A stretch of 64,000 nucleotides of DNA from an uncultured Campylobacter sp. (GTDB lineage: Bacteria > Campylobacterota > Campylobacteria > Campylobacterales > Campylobacteraceae), in contig NZ_CALIAV010000046.1 in assembly GCF_938045625.1 (NCBI RefSeq), forward strand, positions 1 through 64,000. The letters run 5' to 3'. The notes beneath the pieces were generated by a model. It was not told the DNA's origin. It worked only from the letters and a program-made list of their open reading frames with translations, and ran no database searches. Position numbers and translations under genes: made by a program. This document shows positions 1 through 8,025 of this stretch, in pieces (position 1 is the first letter of the stretch; every line of letters starts with the position of its first letter).

Positions 1-40
1 ATAAAAAATCAATCAATAAAGAGAAAGGAGTTAGACGAAA

Positions 41-211
41 ATGAGCACAGCAATAAAGTATTTTGTTCTAGGCTTTAGAAATGCCTTTACTCCTATACAA
101 GTAAAAACGACAAAGAGCTTAGGGCAAATTTCATCTGAAATTTTTGAAAAAAGAAGGGTCTTGATTGAGAAAGAAAAAGATAGACGCAAAACTTCAACAA
201 ATAAAAAATGA
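41..211 (+). CDS. Small hypothetical protein, 56 aa
   Basis: An ATG at 41 is preceded at good spacing by a strong ribosome binding site (GAAAGGAG) and opens a 56-codon frame ending in TGA at 209-211. The product is basic and ends in a charged tail; no signal peptide or membrane segment is evident and I do not recognise a family. It overlaps the start of the next gene by 47 bases in another frame, which suggests translational coupling. It could instead be the N-terminus of that gene separated by a frameshift in the A-rich stretch near 165-185. The stretch is A+T-rich compared with the rest of the window. The function is unknown. Confidence 0.5.
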   Translation: MSTAIKYFVLGFRNAFTPIQVKTTKSLGQISSEIFEKRRVLIEKEKDRRKTSTNKK

Positions 212-650
212 AGAACTAGAAAACAGCCCAAATATCAAGGCATTAATTCAAAGTATAGTAAATAATGTTAGCATAGAAGTAAATCCGTCGGAGCTAAGCA
301 GTCTAGCAAAGACGGACATCAAGCTAGCAGAAGAATACATAGGCATTATAAAAAGTAATCAAGCCCACATACAAAAAATGGATGTTGAAATACTTACTCT
401 TGAAAAAATAGAGCAAGCTACGCGCCTTACAGATGCACAAAAGAATAGAACATATATGGATAGAGGGCAATGGTTGGGATTGGTTATAATGCTAAGTAGC
501 TTGTCAGTTTTAGCTTTTGCAATATACATGGGCGAAACAGGATTTGCTATAACATCGGTCATAGGAGTAATATTGCTTTCTTTATATCACATAAGTGGCA
601 AAAGAGAGCAAACCTCAATAAAAGTCAATAGTAACGACATTAAATCATAA
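165..650 (+). CDS. DUF2335-like predicted membrane protein
   Basis: The 161-residue frame starts at a TTG directly after an in-frame TGA, so it cannot begin further upstream; there is no in-frame ATG before about residue 70. The N-terminal half is polar and helical, with an NPSELSSLAKTD stretch and a segment resembling the region before the membrane anchor in DUF2335 proteins. Two hydrophobic helices follow at about residues 103-122 and 125-143, starting after the GQWLGLVIML stretch, then a short polar tail. DUF2335 proteins are small membrane proteins of unknown function often found in accessory or phage-like DNA. The assignment rests on overall pattern, not a defining motif. Low G+C suggests recent transfer. 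The preceding small frame may belong to the same transcript or be its frameshifted N-terminus. Confidence 0.55.
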   Translation: MRKKKIDAKLQQIKNEELENSPNIKALIQSIVNNVSIEVNPSELSSLAKTDIKLAEEYIGIIKSNQAHIQKMDVEILTLEKIEQATRLTDAQKNRTYMDRGQWLGLVIMLSSLSVLAFAIYMGETGFAITSVIGVILLSLYHISGKREQTSIKVNSNDIKS

Positions 651-803
651 GCCCCTTAATCGTAGCTACTATCTAAATTTATCAAGTATAGTTTTAACTC
701 TTTGGATTAAACCTACACGGATACGGCGCGGAACCCTGCGTGTCGTCATATTTATTTCGGCCGCGCAGGTACGGCTTAAATTGCGTAAAACCGATATTTC
801 CCA

Positions 804-1000
804 CTAGTTAAATTTATCGTCCATTAGTCCGATGCGGTTTTTAATATCGTTAACGCCTAAAGCTATATATGCCAAGGCCGTTATTTTTGCAATACCCACA
901 GCTCGTCAAGCGCGTATAGCAAATATTATACTTGCGTTACTGGCAAAAAACTCGCGCTCGCTAACGTCCGTTTTAGCGTAGTAGGCTTAATTGCCTAACG
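804..1000 (-). pseudogene. Possible remnant of an IS5-type transposase
   Basis: The 459-base stretch 651-1109 has no intact gene. On the minus strand, 1000-804 reads as one frame with internal stop codons. It includes YAKTDVSEREFFASN, which resembles the YADKGY...NREFL region of IS5-family transposases, and then AVGIAKITALAYIALGVN, which resembles the family's C-terminal helix. No terminal inverted repeats or target duplication were found, so the element is decayed if it is one. The similarity is from memory of the family pattern and is weak. I see nothing recognisable in 651-803 or 1001-1109. Confidence 0.3.
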
Positions 1001-1109
1001 TATAGCGCGAGTTTGCAGCTTGCTTTTTTAAAAAATTTCTCGCATCCTCTGCAAAACGTTTTGCAAATTTGACCCAAAACACGTCAAATTTAGCCCACAG
1101 ACCCACCCC

Positions 1110-1475
1110 CTACTCTGCCGTCTTTGAAAACGTAAATATCTTTTTAAGCTTCACAAGGCCGAGCTTCACGCCGCTATATCTCATTATCTTTGCCATCTGC
1201 ATCCATCTAGGCTTTTCGTAGCATGGATGCGGGCACTTGCGGCAACTCGGTTTGATATCGTGTGAACAGGCCAAAAGCCGCTCGTGAGCGTAGAAAAACA
1301 GCTGCTCACACTCAGCGCAAAGCTGAGTTCGGGCGCTACGGTTTAGACTTTCGCCCTTATAAATTAGCTCCAAATTTATCTCACGCTTTGGCTCTAGTGC
1401 GTGTTTATCAGTGCAGTAAGTCTGTAAAAATTTCGCCAGAGTCGTGACCTGTTCGGTAAATTTCTCATTCGTCAT
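1110..1475 (-). CDS. Nitrous oxide-stimulated promoter (YgbA_NO) family protein
   Basis: The 121-residue protein matches the YgbA_NO family. It has the cysteine-rich centre CAECEQL...YAHERLLAC followed by PSCRKCPHPCY and then PRWMQMAKIMRYSG. The spaced cysteines suggest binding of metal or an iron-sulphur cluster, which is inference. In enterobacteria ygbA is induced by nitric oxide through NsrR; its biochemical role is unclear to me. The start ATG at 1475 has AAAGGA upstream. It lies 46 bases after kdsB on the same strand and may be the last gene of that transcript, though it is functionally unrelated to LPS synthesis. Confidence 0.85.
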   Translation of the reverse strand: MTNEKFTEQVTTLAKFLQTYCTDKHALEPKREINLELIYKGESLNRSARTQLCAECEQLFFYAHERLLACSHDIKPSCRKCPHPCYEKPRWMQMAKIMRYSGVKLGLVKLKKIFTFSKTAE

Positions 1476-1521
1476 ACATTTTTCCTTTGGGCAAATTTAC
1501 CAAATTTCGGGGCTTTGGGCG

Positions 1522-2241
1522 TTAATCTAACTCAATGCCAAATTTCGCCCGCGCTCTTTGCAGATCCTCCTCGCAGTCTATGCCGATGCTGTCGCTTTGC
1601 ACTTCAAGCATGAGGATTTTCTCGCCGTTTGATAGAGCGCGCAGTTGCTCGAGCTTTTCGGTATTTTCGAGAGTCGACGGTGCAAATGAGCAAAATCTTT
1701 TCAAATTTGCCGCGCCGTAGCCGTAGATGCCCAGATGCGCCTTGTACGCGTCAAACGGCGCGCGGTCAAACGGGATGCGCGAGCGCGAAAAATAAAGCGC
1801 GTAGCCCGCGTCGTCGGTCACGACCTTGACTAAGTTTTTATCGTCAGCTAGCTCGCCGACGACGATTTTAAAACACGAAAACATAAATGCTCGCGCTGCG
1901 TTTTTCTCGCAAAATTCTCTAAATTTGACGATATTTTCAGGCTCAATAAAGGGCTCATCGGCCTGCACGTTTATGATGATCTCGCTATCTTTGACGCCAA
2001 GCATGCCCGCAGCTTCGTTGATGCGGTCGGTTCCGCTTTGATGCGCCCGGCTAGTCATCACGGCCTTAAAGCCGAATTTTTGCGCGATCTGCACCACGCC
2101 CTCGTCGTCTGCGGCGATCACGACCTCATCAGCCGCGCTCACCCTGCGCGCCGTAGCGACGAACATCGGCACGCCGTTTATTTCGCGTAAAATTTTATTA
2201 GGCATTCGCGTCGAGGCGAGCCTTGCAGGTATGATGATCAT
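1522..2241 (-). CDS. kdsB: 3-deoxy-manno-octulosonate cytidylyltransferase (CMP-KDO synthetase)
   Basis: Activates KDO with CTP to give CMP-KDO for the inner core of LPS in the cytoplasm. The N-terminus carries the nucleotide-binding IIIPARLASTRMPNK signature, followed by the conserved NVQADEPFI motif near residue 95 and the SRSRIPFDR motif near residue 150. Length (239 residues) fits the family. I chose the ATG at 2241 over an upstream TTG at 2253 because it overlaps the thrC stop as ATGA, a typical coupling arrangement. It lies in a run with thrC, cutA and lpxK; the order lpxK-thrC-kdsB is shared with C. jejuni. Confidence 0.95.
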   Translation of the reverse strand: MIIIPARLASTRMPNKILREINGVPMFVATARRVSAADEVVIAADDEGVVQIAQKFGFKAVMTSRAHQSGTDRINEAAGMLGVKDSEIIINVQADEPFIEPENIVKFREFCEKNAARAFMFSCFKIVVGELADDKNLVKVVTDDAGYALYFSRSRIPFDRAPFDAYKAHLGIYGYGAANLKRFCSFAPSTLENTEKLEQLRALSNGEKILMLEVQSDSIGIDCEEDLQRARAKFGIELD

Positions 2242-3698
2242 CGCTCGATCCAAGCTAAAATTTTAGCCTCTATTTCGCTCTTTGCGGAGATTTCGCTATG
2301 TACGGCGGCTTTTGTAAAGAGTGACTTTATCGCGCCGGGCACTTCATCCTTAAACTCCGCTGCCAAAGCCTCAAGCCCGCTTTTTTCGTCTTTTAGCATT
2401 TCGTTTTTTAGCGCTTTAAACATGCTTGGAGCAAATTTGACCCAGTGCGCGGTCGACGTTATCACGCACGGACGCGCTAAATTCGCCGCCACTTTAAAGC
2501 ATGTAGCCGTGTGCGGATCGACGGCGACGCCCTTTGCTGCCCACTCTTTTATGTATTTCTCGCACTCCGCGTCGCTGCAAAAATCAGCATCAAAGTCCTC
2601 TTTTAGCGCGTCTAGCTCGCTATTTGAAAGCTCGTAAAAGCCCTTGCTCGCGAGACTATCCATCAGTTCCTTAGTTCGCACGGCGCCGAATTTATCAAAA
2701 AGCAGCCTCTCGACGTTTGATGAAACCAGGATATCCATCGCCGGGCTGATCGTTTTAATCAGACTTTTGCCGCGCAGATCGTATCGTCCCTGCGTGAAAA
2801 ACTCGGTCAGGATGTTGTTTGCGTTTGAGACAATTTTGATTTTGCCGATTTTTGCGCCCATTTTTTTAGCGTAGTATGCGCCCAGAGCGTTGCCAAAGTT
2901 GCCGCTAGGCACTACGATGTCAAATTCGTCTTTTAGCGCGCCCGTTTTTAGCAGGTAGACGTGGGCGTAAACGTGATAGATGATCTGAAATAAAATCCGC
3001 CCGAAATTTACCGAATTTGCCGCTGAGAGCGAGAGTCCGGCCGCGCTTAGGCACTCTTTAAATTTCTCGTTAGCTAGCAGGCTTTTTAGCGCGCGCTGCG
3101 CATCGTCGAAGTTGCCCTCGATGCCGATTACTTTGAGGTTTGCGGCGCCTGCGTTTATCATTTGTAGGCGCTGTACCTCGCTAGTGCCGTCTTTTGGATA
3201 GAGGCAGACGACTTTGACGCCGGGCGCATCCGCAAAGGTATCTAACGTCGCAGGTCCGGTGTCGCCGCTAGTAGCGCACATTATGAGGTATTTTTCGCCT
3301 CTTTTTGCGGCTAGCTCGCTAAGTAGCGCGCCAAAAGGCTGCAATGCCATATCCTTAAACGCGCGGGTAGGCCCATGATAAAGCTCGTTTACGTAGAGGT
3401 TTTCGCCGATTTTTCGCACTTGCACGGGATTTTGCGGATCGTCAAATCTCTCGTACCGCTTCACCGCCCTCTCAAACATCGCCGCGTCCGCGTCAAATCC
3501 GAATTTCTCTATGATTTTCAGAGCGATTTGTGCGTAGGTAAAATTTACCGCCTCCGCAAAGAAATTTGCGTCCAGCCGCGGCAGCTGCGTCGGCGCGTAA
3601 AGCCCGCCGTGAGCGGAGCTGGGGCTTAGTAGCGCCTGGCTAAATTCTACGCTTTTTAGGCTCTCGCCCGCATTTGCTCTAGTTTGAAATAACTTCAT
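2238..3698 (-). CDS. thrC: Threonine synthase
   Basis: PLP-dependent enzyme converting O-phosphohomoserine to threonine. The 486-residue length and N-terminal layout are those of the long, fungal/gamma-proteobacterial type. Visible motifs are the PLP-lysine region GPTRAFKDMALQPFG near residue 110, the phosphate-binding CATSGDTGPATL and the VVPSGNFGNALGAY segment. The start ATG at 3698 has AAAGGAAAG upstream and overlaps the cutA stop by ATGA. The stop in turn overlaps the kdsB start, so cutA, thrC and kdsB are likely translationally coupled. lysC for the same aspartate-derived pathway lies about 36 kb away. Confidence 0.96.
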   Translation of the reverse strand: MKLFQTRANAGESLKSVEFSQALLSPSSAHGGLYAPTQLPRLDANFFAEAVNFTYAQIALKIIEKFGFDADAAMFERAVKRYERFDDPQNPVQVRKIGENLYVNELYHGPTRAFKDMALQPFGALLSELAAKRGEKYLIMCATSGDTGPATLDTFADAPGVKVVCLYPKDGTSEVQRLQMINAGAANLKVIGIEGNFDDAQRALKSLLANEKFKECLSAAGLSLSAANSVNFGRILFQIIYHVYAHVYLLKTGALKDEFDIVVPSGNFGNALGAYYAKKMGAKIGKIKIVSNANNILTEFFTQGRYDLRGKSLIKTISPAMDILVSSNVERLLFDKFGAVRTKELMDSLASKGFYELSNSELDALKEDFDADFCSDAECEKYIKEWAAKGVAVDPHTATCFKVAANLARPCVITSTAHWVKFAPSMFKALKNEMLKDEKSGLEALAAEFKDEVPGAIKSLFTKAAVHSEISAKSEIEAKILAWIER

Positions 3699-3997
3699 TT
3701 ACTTTCCTTTTTTATCCATTTTTTGTATTTTTTGCTAGCTTTGTCCGCCTTAAAAGCGACTATCTCAGGCAGATCGTAGTCGTGATGTTTCGCGATAAAT
3801 TTAGCCACTTTTTTAAATTTAACCGCGGTTTTTATGAGTAAGACCCGCTCTTTTTCATCCTTTATCTCGCCGTCCCAAAAATAAACGCTATTTGCCTTAA
3901 AAACGCTGACACAAGCGGCAAATTTAGCTTTTACGAGCTTTTTGGCTAGGGCTTTGGCTGCGACCTTATCGGCGCAAGAAGTTAGTATAAATTTCAT
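3695..3997 (-). CDS. cutA: CutA divalent cation tolerance-like protein
   Basis: A small 100-residue protein with the CutA layout: an N-terminal beta strand followed by LVKAKFAACVSVF, then YFWDGEI (the conserved Y-W-x-G-x-I), LLIKTAVKF and a final H-DYDLPEIVAF segment. CutA proteins are stable trimers with a ferredoxin-like fold related to PII; the copper tolerance role known from E. coli is not general. It is very lysine-rich. It sits between lpxK and thrC, where C. jejuni as I recall has no gene, and its stop overlaps the thrC start. Confidence 0.9.
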   Translation of the reverse strand: MKFILTSCADKVAAKALAKKLVKAKFAACVSVFKANSVYFWDGEIKDEKERVLLIKTAVKFKKVAKFIAKHHDYDLPEIVAFKADKASKKYKKWIKKESK

Positions 3998-4024
3998 TTA
4001 AAGCGTCCTAAAATTTTTAGGAGA

Positions 4025-4939
4025 TTATAGAATTTTCTCTTTGATAATTCGTTTAAATTTATCCGCCAGCGTCGTTTTTAGCGCGATAACGGAGAGTGGC
4101 AGGCCAAACTCCTCCATCTTTACGGCGTCTTTTCGCGTGACCAGTAGCGAGGTCGCGCCGTAGCTAGCCAAGATCCCCGCTAGCTCGTCCCGCGAAAACG
4201 CGTAGTGATCGGGATAAATCTCGTGCCCCACGCAAAGACTAAAGTATGGCTCCAAACGCTGCGGATTTGCGATGGCCGTTACTAAAACCATCTTTGGGGT
4301 TTGATTTATGATTTCGCTTGTGCGCGTAAAATCATCGCCCTCTTTTACGACGTAGTCGGCTTTGGCGTAAAATTTGCTCGGGTAGCGATACGCACCGCTA
4401 GGCAGGACGAAATCAAAATAGGGCTTTGCGGAAGGGCGGATCAGGACGTTAAATTTTTTGATGTGAAATTTACCGAAGCCATCATCTAGTAGCACGTACT
4501 TTGCGCCCATTTTTTTGGCTTCTTTTATCGCGATATCGCGGTTTTCGCTCACGATGACGTTTGCGTTTTTTACGCTTTTTGCGTACTCCATGGCTTCGTC
4601 GCCGCTAACCGTGACGCCCACCAAAATTTCGCCCGAGACTGCGACTTTTATGAGCCCTTTTGAAGCTCTACCGTAGCCTCGTAACACGACGCAGCCGCCA
4701 TCAAATTCGTTTAATATATCAATACCCAGCGGCGTCTTTCCGCTGCCGCCTAGGGTTAAATTTCCGATGCTGATAATCGGAATGCCAAAATCCAAAGTTT
4801 TGCTAAATTTGGATTTTAAAATCACGCCCACGCAGTAAATCCAGCTAAGCGGTAAAAGCGCGATAGCTAGGCACTTTTGCCGTAAATTTGGAGAGTAAAA
4901 ATAATCCTGCGCAAAGGCGTAAATTTTCCTTTTAAACAC
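4025..4939 (-). CDS. lpxK: Tetraacyldisaccharide 4'-kinase
   Basis: Phosphorylates the 4' position of the lipid A disaccharide at the inner face of the cytoplasmic membrane. The 304-residue protein has an N-terminal hydrophobic stretch (about 24-42) and the family P-loop, seen as ISIGNLTLGGSGKTP near residue 55-70. A VLLDDGF motif near 150 matches the conserved LDDGFQH region, but here the sequence continues GKFHI, so the usual glutamine-histidine is altered. The GTG start at 4939 overlaps the DegT-family gene by 8 bases, suggesting coupling. The neighbours kdsB and thrC match the C. jejuni order. Confidence 0.92.
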   Translation of the reverse strand: MFKRKIYAFAQDYFYSPNLRQKCLAIALLPLSWIYCVGVILKSKFSKTLDFGIPIISIGNLTLGGSGKTPLGIDILNEFDGGCVVLRGYGRASKGLIKVAVSGEILVGVTVSGDEAMEYAKSVKNANVIVSENRDIAIKEAKKMGAKYVLLDDGFGKFHIKKFNVLIRPSAKPYFDFVLPSGAYRYPSKFYAKADYVVKEGDDFTRTSEIINQTPKMVLVTAIANPQRLEPYFSLCVGHEIYPDHYAFSRDELAGILASYGATSLLVTRKDAVKMEEFGLPLSVIALKTTLADKFKRIIKEKIL

Positions 4940-6068
4940 GCGTTTTGGCTACTTCTCGCACGCTCTCGCAGATATATGCAACCTCTTCGTCGCTAAGCGC
5001 GTTGTAAACGGGCAACGAAAGCACCTGCTGATATGTTTTTAGCGCATTCGGGAATGAATTTACCTTAAGCCCGTATTTGCTTTTATAGTAGCTCAAAAGG
5101 TGCATCGGCTTGTAGTGAAGCGCTGTATGGATGCCGCGTTCTAGCAGCTCCTTGGCAAACCCGTCGCGGTTTTTGTCGATCTTGATGATGTACTGGATAT
5201 AGACGTGGTCGCGCTTTTTGATCGGTAGCGAGACGTGCGGGCAGCCTGCGAGCTCTTTGTCGTAGATGGCGGCGATCTGTCTGCGTCGCGCGATAAATTT
5301 ATCCGTTTTTTCAAACTGCGCCACCGCATACGCCGCACAAAGTCCCGTTAGATCGTACTTCACGCCGATATCTACGACGTCGTAGACGTAGCCTAGGTTG
5401 CCGTCTTTATCTATGCCGCCATTCACAATCGCGTGGTTTCGCAGTAGTCTAGCGCGCTCGGCGATAGCATCGTCGTCCGTTAGCATAAAGCCGGCCGTTG
5501 CGATCGGGTTTGTGAGCTGAGAATGAACGTTAAAGCAAGAGATAAGCGAGCGGTCATCAGAGCCGATTTTTACGCCGTTATATGTTAGGCCGACGGACTT
5601 GCCAGCGTCGTCTAGCACCTTTACGTCGTACTCCCGCGCGATAGCGTAGATCTCGTCCATATCTGACGCCTGCCCTCCGACGTGGTTTACGAAGATACCT
5701 TTTAGCTTTTTGTGATTGTGCGCTCTTAGCGTGTCTCGCAGAGACTGAGGGTTCATGTTGAAGTCGTCTTCGTTGATATCCACAAATATCGGCTCGGCGT
5801 CAAAATGCCTGATCGCCTGCGCCACGCTCGGAGTAGAGTTTACCGAGCAGATGATCTTGTCGCCGCGTTTTAGATCCATCGAGCAGAGTGCCAAATGGTG
5901 AGCGGCGCTGTTGTTATTGGTCGTAACGGCATGTTTTACGCCAAAATACTCTCTAAGCTCAGCCTCTAGCCTCTCCACGATCACCGAACCGTGGTCGTTT
6001 AGAGCCTCTTTGATGAGCGTAATCTCGGCCTCGTCGATAGTAGGTCTATAAAACGCTATCTCTTCCAT
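4932..6068 (-). CDS. DegT/DnrJ/EryC1/StrS-family protein lacking the PLP lysine
   Basis: The 378-residue protein has the fold of sugar aminotransferases: an N-terminal FYRPTIDEAE, the substrate/PLP phosphate loop TTNNNSAAHHLAL at 49-61, and the PLP ring aspartate in VLDDAGKSVG at 151-160. The family then normally reads S-F-x3-K...GEGG, with the lysine forming the Schiff base. Here residues 177-194 read SCFNVHSQLTNPIATAGF, so His182 sits where lysine is expected and GEGG is absent. In the related dehydratase ColD a histidine replaces this lysine, so dehydration rather than transamination is possible. The gene is coupled to lpxK, suggesting a surface-sugar role. Its 5' end is tandemly duplicated upstream. 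GAGGC before the ATG at 6068 serves as the binding site. Confidence 0.8.
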   Translation of the reverse strand: MEEIAFYRPTIDEAEITLIKEALNDHGSVIVERLEAELREYFGVKHAVTTNNNSAAHHLALCSMDLKRGDKIICSVNSTPSVAQAIRHFDAEPIFVDINEDDFNMNPQSLRDTLRAHNHKKLKGIFVNHVGGQASDMDEIYAIAREYDVKVLDDAGKSVGLTYNGVKIGSDDRSLISCFNVHSQLTNPIATAGFMLTDDDAIAERARLLRNHAIVNGGIDKDGNLGYVYDVVDIGVKYDLTGLCAAYAVAQFEKTDKFIARRRQIAAIYDKELAGCPHVSLPIKKRDHVYIQYIIKIDKNRDGFAKELLERGIHTALHYKPMHLLSYYKSKYGLKVNSFPNALKTYQQVLSLPVYNALSDEEVAYICESVREVAKTRV

Positions 6069-6306
6069 TGTGCCTCCTTGTTTTTTATTTTATCTTACCT
6101 ATGGTGAGCGGCGCTGTTGTTGTTAGTCGTAACGGCATGTTTTACACCAAAATACTCCCTAAGCTCGGACTCCAGCCGCTCCACAATCACCGAACCGTGG
6201 TCTTTTAGAGCCTCTTTTATAAGCGTAATCTCGGCCTCGTCGATAGTAGGTCTATAAAATGCTATCTCTTCCATTGCGACTCCTTGTTTTTTTATTTTTA
6301 TCTTAC
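5895..6306. repeat. Tandem direct repeat, unit about 206 bases
   Basis: Bases 5895-6100 and 6101-6306 are two adjacent copies of the same unit. Each comprises the first 58 codons of the DegT-family gene plus its ribosome binding site and about 30 upstream bases. The copies differ by scattered substitutions and one or two length changes in T runs, so the duplication is not brand new. The remaining 6307-6527, before nadE, holds nothing I can recognise. Confidence 0.9.
6095..6274 (-). pseudogene. Truncated duplicate of the DegT-family gene (first 58 codons)
   Basis: An ATG at 6274 with the same upstream GGAGTC-type binding site opens a 59-codon frame. Its first 58 codons match the start of the intact downstream gene with only a few substitutions (for example Asn24 to Lys and Ala36 to Ser), then it ends in AGG TAA at the junction. 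It has only the N-terminal segment of the fold and cannot be an enzyme. It may still be translated, since promoter-proximal signals remain. It is best read as the relic of a tandem duplication. Confidence 0.85.
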
Positions 6307-6527
6307 CTTCTGCGTTTCTTTTTTGTTTTTCAATTTATTTTGCTGCCAAATTTACGGCAGTTTTATCTATTTTTACTTTCAGAAAAATCATCGCAACTTT
6401 GCCGTTAAATTTACCATATCTCAAAACCGAGTAGATTTGACGCCGAATCAGTCATCAAATTTCACCGTTTTTGACTTTCAAAACCTCAGCCAAATTTATC
6501 GCCGTAGCCGTAAATTTAGCTCAAATT

Positions 6528-7283
6528 TTACTCGCCGTTCACGCTAGCAATCGGCGGCAGCGAGAGTTTAAATTTATTTGCTCTCATTCTTGAAAACACA
6601 GTCGCGACGAGCTTTGGGTCAAATTCGCACGCCAGCTCGGCCTCGCTTTTACTCTGCACTAAATGCAAAACCTCGTCCAGTCGCTGGTAAGTGTAGCCTA
6701 TGTCGGCCTCGTCGCTTTGCCCTTCCCAAAGGTCGGCGGACGGGGCTTTTGCGATGATTTTCTCATCGATACCAAGCTCGCGCGCCAGCTCGTAAATTTC
6801 AGTCTTAAATAGCTCGCCGATCGGATTTAGCGCGCACGCCATATCGCCGTAGATCGTGCCGTATCCAAGAAGGCGCTCGCTTTTGTTACTAGTACCCACG
6901 ACTAGCGCGTTTACCTTTGCCGAATAGTCGTAAAGCAAGCACATCCTAGCTCTTGCGCTTAGATTTCCCATGCGCAAATTTGACAGTGGCTCGCCGATTT
7001 GTGCGGTAAAGCTATCCAAAATCGGCTGTATTTCGATGATTTTATACGTTATTTTTAGATCTTCGCAAAGCTTTAGCGCATCGCTTAAATTTCGCTCGTT
7101 TGAGTACTTCGTCGGCATCAAAAGCGCATGCGTTTCAAAGCCCGTGCGCGCGCAAAGAGCGGCTACGACGGCAGAGTCTAGACCGCCGCTAACGCCCAAA
7201 ACAAAGCCCTTTGCGCCGCTTTTTTGGAGGTAGCTCGCTAAAAACTCGGTTAGCTTCAGGCTGATTTGCGAATAATTTTTCAT
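6528..7283 (-). CDS. nadE: NAD+ synthetase
   Basis: Amidates deamido-NAD to NAD with ATP. The 251-residue, ammonia-dependent type lacks the glutaminase domain. The N-terminal ATP pyrophosphatase P-loop reads GVSGGLDSAVV near residue 30. Further motifs are LMPTKYSNERN, VGTSNKSERLLGYGTIYGD and a C-terminal RMRANKFK segment, all typical. I prefer the ATG at 7283 over the GTG four codons upstream; neither has a clear binding site. The divergent metallo-hydrolase starts 119 bases away and the pair matches the C. jejuni nadE neighbourhood. Confidence 0.95.
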   Translation of the reverse strand: MKNYSQISLKLTEFLASYLQKSGAKGFVLGVSGGLDSAVVAALCARTGFETHALLMPTKYSNERNLSDALKLCEDLKITYKIIEIQPILDSFTAQIGEPLSNLRMGNLSARARMCLLYDYSAKVNALVVGTSNKSERLLGYGTIYGDMACALNPIGELFKTEIYELARELGIDEKIIAKAPSADLWEGQSDEADIGYTYQRLDEVLHLVQSKSEAELACEFDPKLVATVFSRMRANKFKLSLPPIASVNGE

Positions 7284-7401
7284 AACGATTATCACCGATA
7301 AATTTAAATTCTAAAATATTATACAATCTTTTTATAAAATTTAACTTTTAAGCTTAAAGAATATACAATTTATTTTAATTAAATTTTATAAAAGGACAAA
7401 C

Positions 7402-8025
7402 GTGAAAATTTTTTCAAAACCATGCGGAGATTATCAAACCAACTGCTACGTAGTATCCAAAAACGGGCGCGATATTATCATTGATCCAGGTCAAGATTCA
7501 TATGACTTTGTCGTTAAAAATTCACACGCGCCACTCACTATTTTAAACACTCACGGGCATTCCGATCACGTTCTTGACAATGTTAGCTTAAAAAATTTTT
7601 TTAATGTTCCGGTCTATATCCATAAAGACGATAATTTCATGCTTCACGACGATCTTTGGGATGCGGATCAGCAGCCGATGCACGACGCGATTTGCGTCGG
7701 CGGAGCGAAATTTGAGGACGTTAAATTTAACATAGAGGACTTTGAGATCGAGTTTATGCACTTTCCTGGGCATACGCCAGGATGCTGTATGGTGCGCGTG
7801 GACGACGTTATCTTTAGCGGAGATTTTTTGTTTAGAGGCTCGATCGGGCGCTATGATTTTCCGTTTTCAAATGCCGAGGATATGCGCCAAAGCCTGCTAA
7901 AATGCAAGAATTTACAAGGAGATTTTATACTGTATCCAGGTCACGGCGACAAAACGACGCTAAAAGCCGAGCGAGCAAATTTAGACTTTTGGATAAATAT
8001 GATCGGTAGGGAGATGAGATTTTAA
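7402..8025 (+). CDS. MBL-fold metallo-hydrolase (glyoxalase II-like)
   Basis: A 207-residue metallo-beta-lactamase-fold hydrolase. The metal-binding motif THGHSDHVLD lies near residue 51-60, with further ligands in HFPGHTPGC near 115, the bridging aspartate in FSGDFLF near 136 and a late histidine in YPGHGDKT near 180. It resembles the YcbL/glyoxalase II-like group that hydrolyses thioesters; the substrate cannot be read from sequence. The start is GTG with AAAGGA upstream. It is divergent from nadE and convergent with the hotdog gene, as in C. jejuni. Confidence 0.9.
   Translation: MKIFSKPCGDYQTNCYVVSKNGRDIIIDPGQDSYDFVVKNSHAPLTILNTHGHSDHVLDNVSLKNFFNVPVYIHKDDNFMLHDDLWDADQQPMHDAICVGGAKFEDVKFNIEDFEIEFMHFPGHTPGCCMVRVDDVIFSGDFLFRGSIGRYDFPFSNAEDMRQSLLKCKNLQGDFILYPGHGDKTTLKAERANLDFWINMIGREMRF

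Noticed and set aside
4025..4939. Altered LDDGF motif in LpxK as a sign of an inactive gene
   Set aside because: The P-loop and overall length are intact and lipid A synthesis is essential; the change is better read as lineage variation.
5141..5338. A second minus-strand frame inside the DegT gene
   Set aside because: It is in another frame of the same coding sequence, with Ser/Arg-rich composition and no start signal.
6284..6547. An 87-codon plus-strand frame between the DegT gene and nadE
   Set aside because: It begins in the duplicated upstream region and runs into the antisense of nadE; composition is like spacer DNA and no binding site is present.
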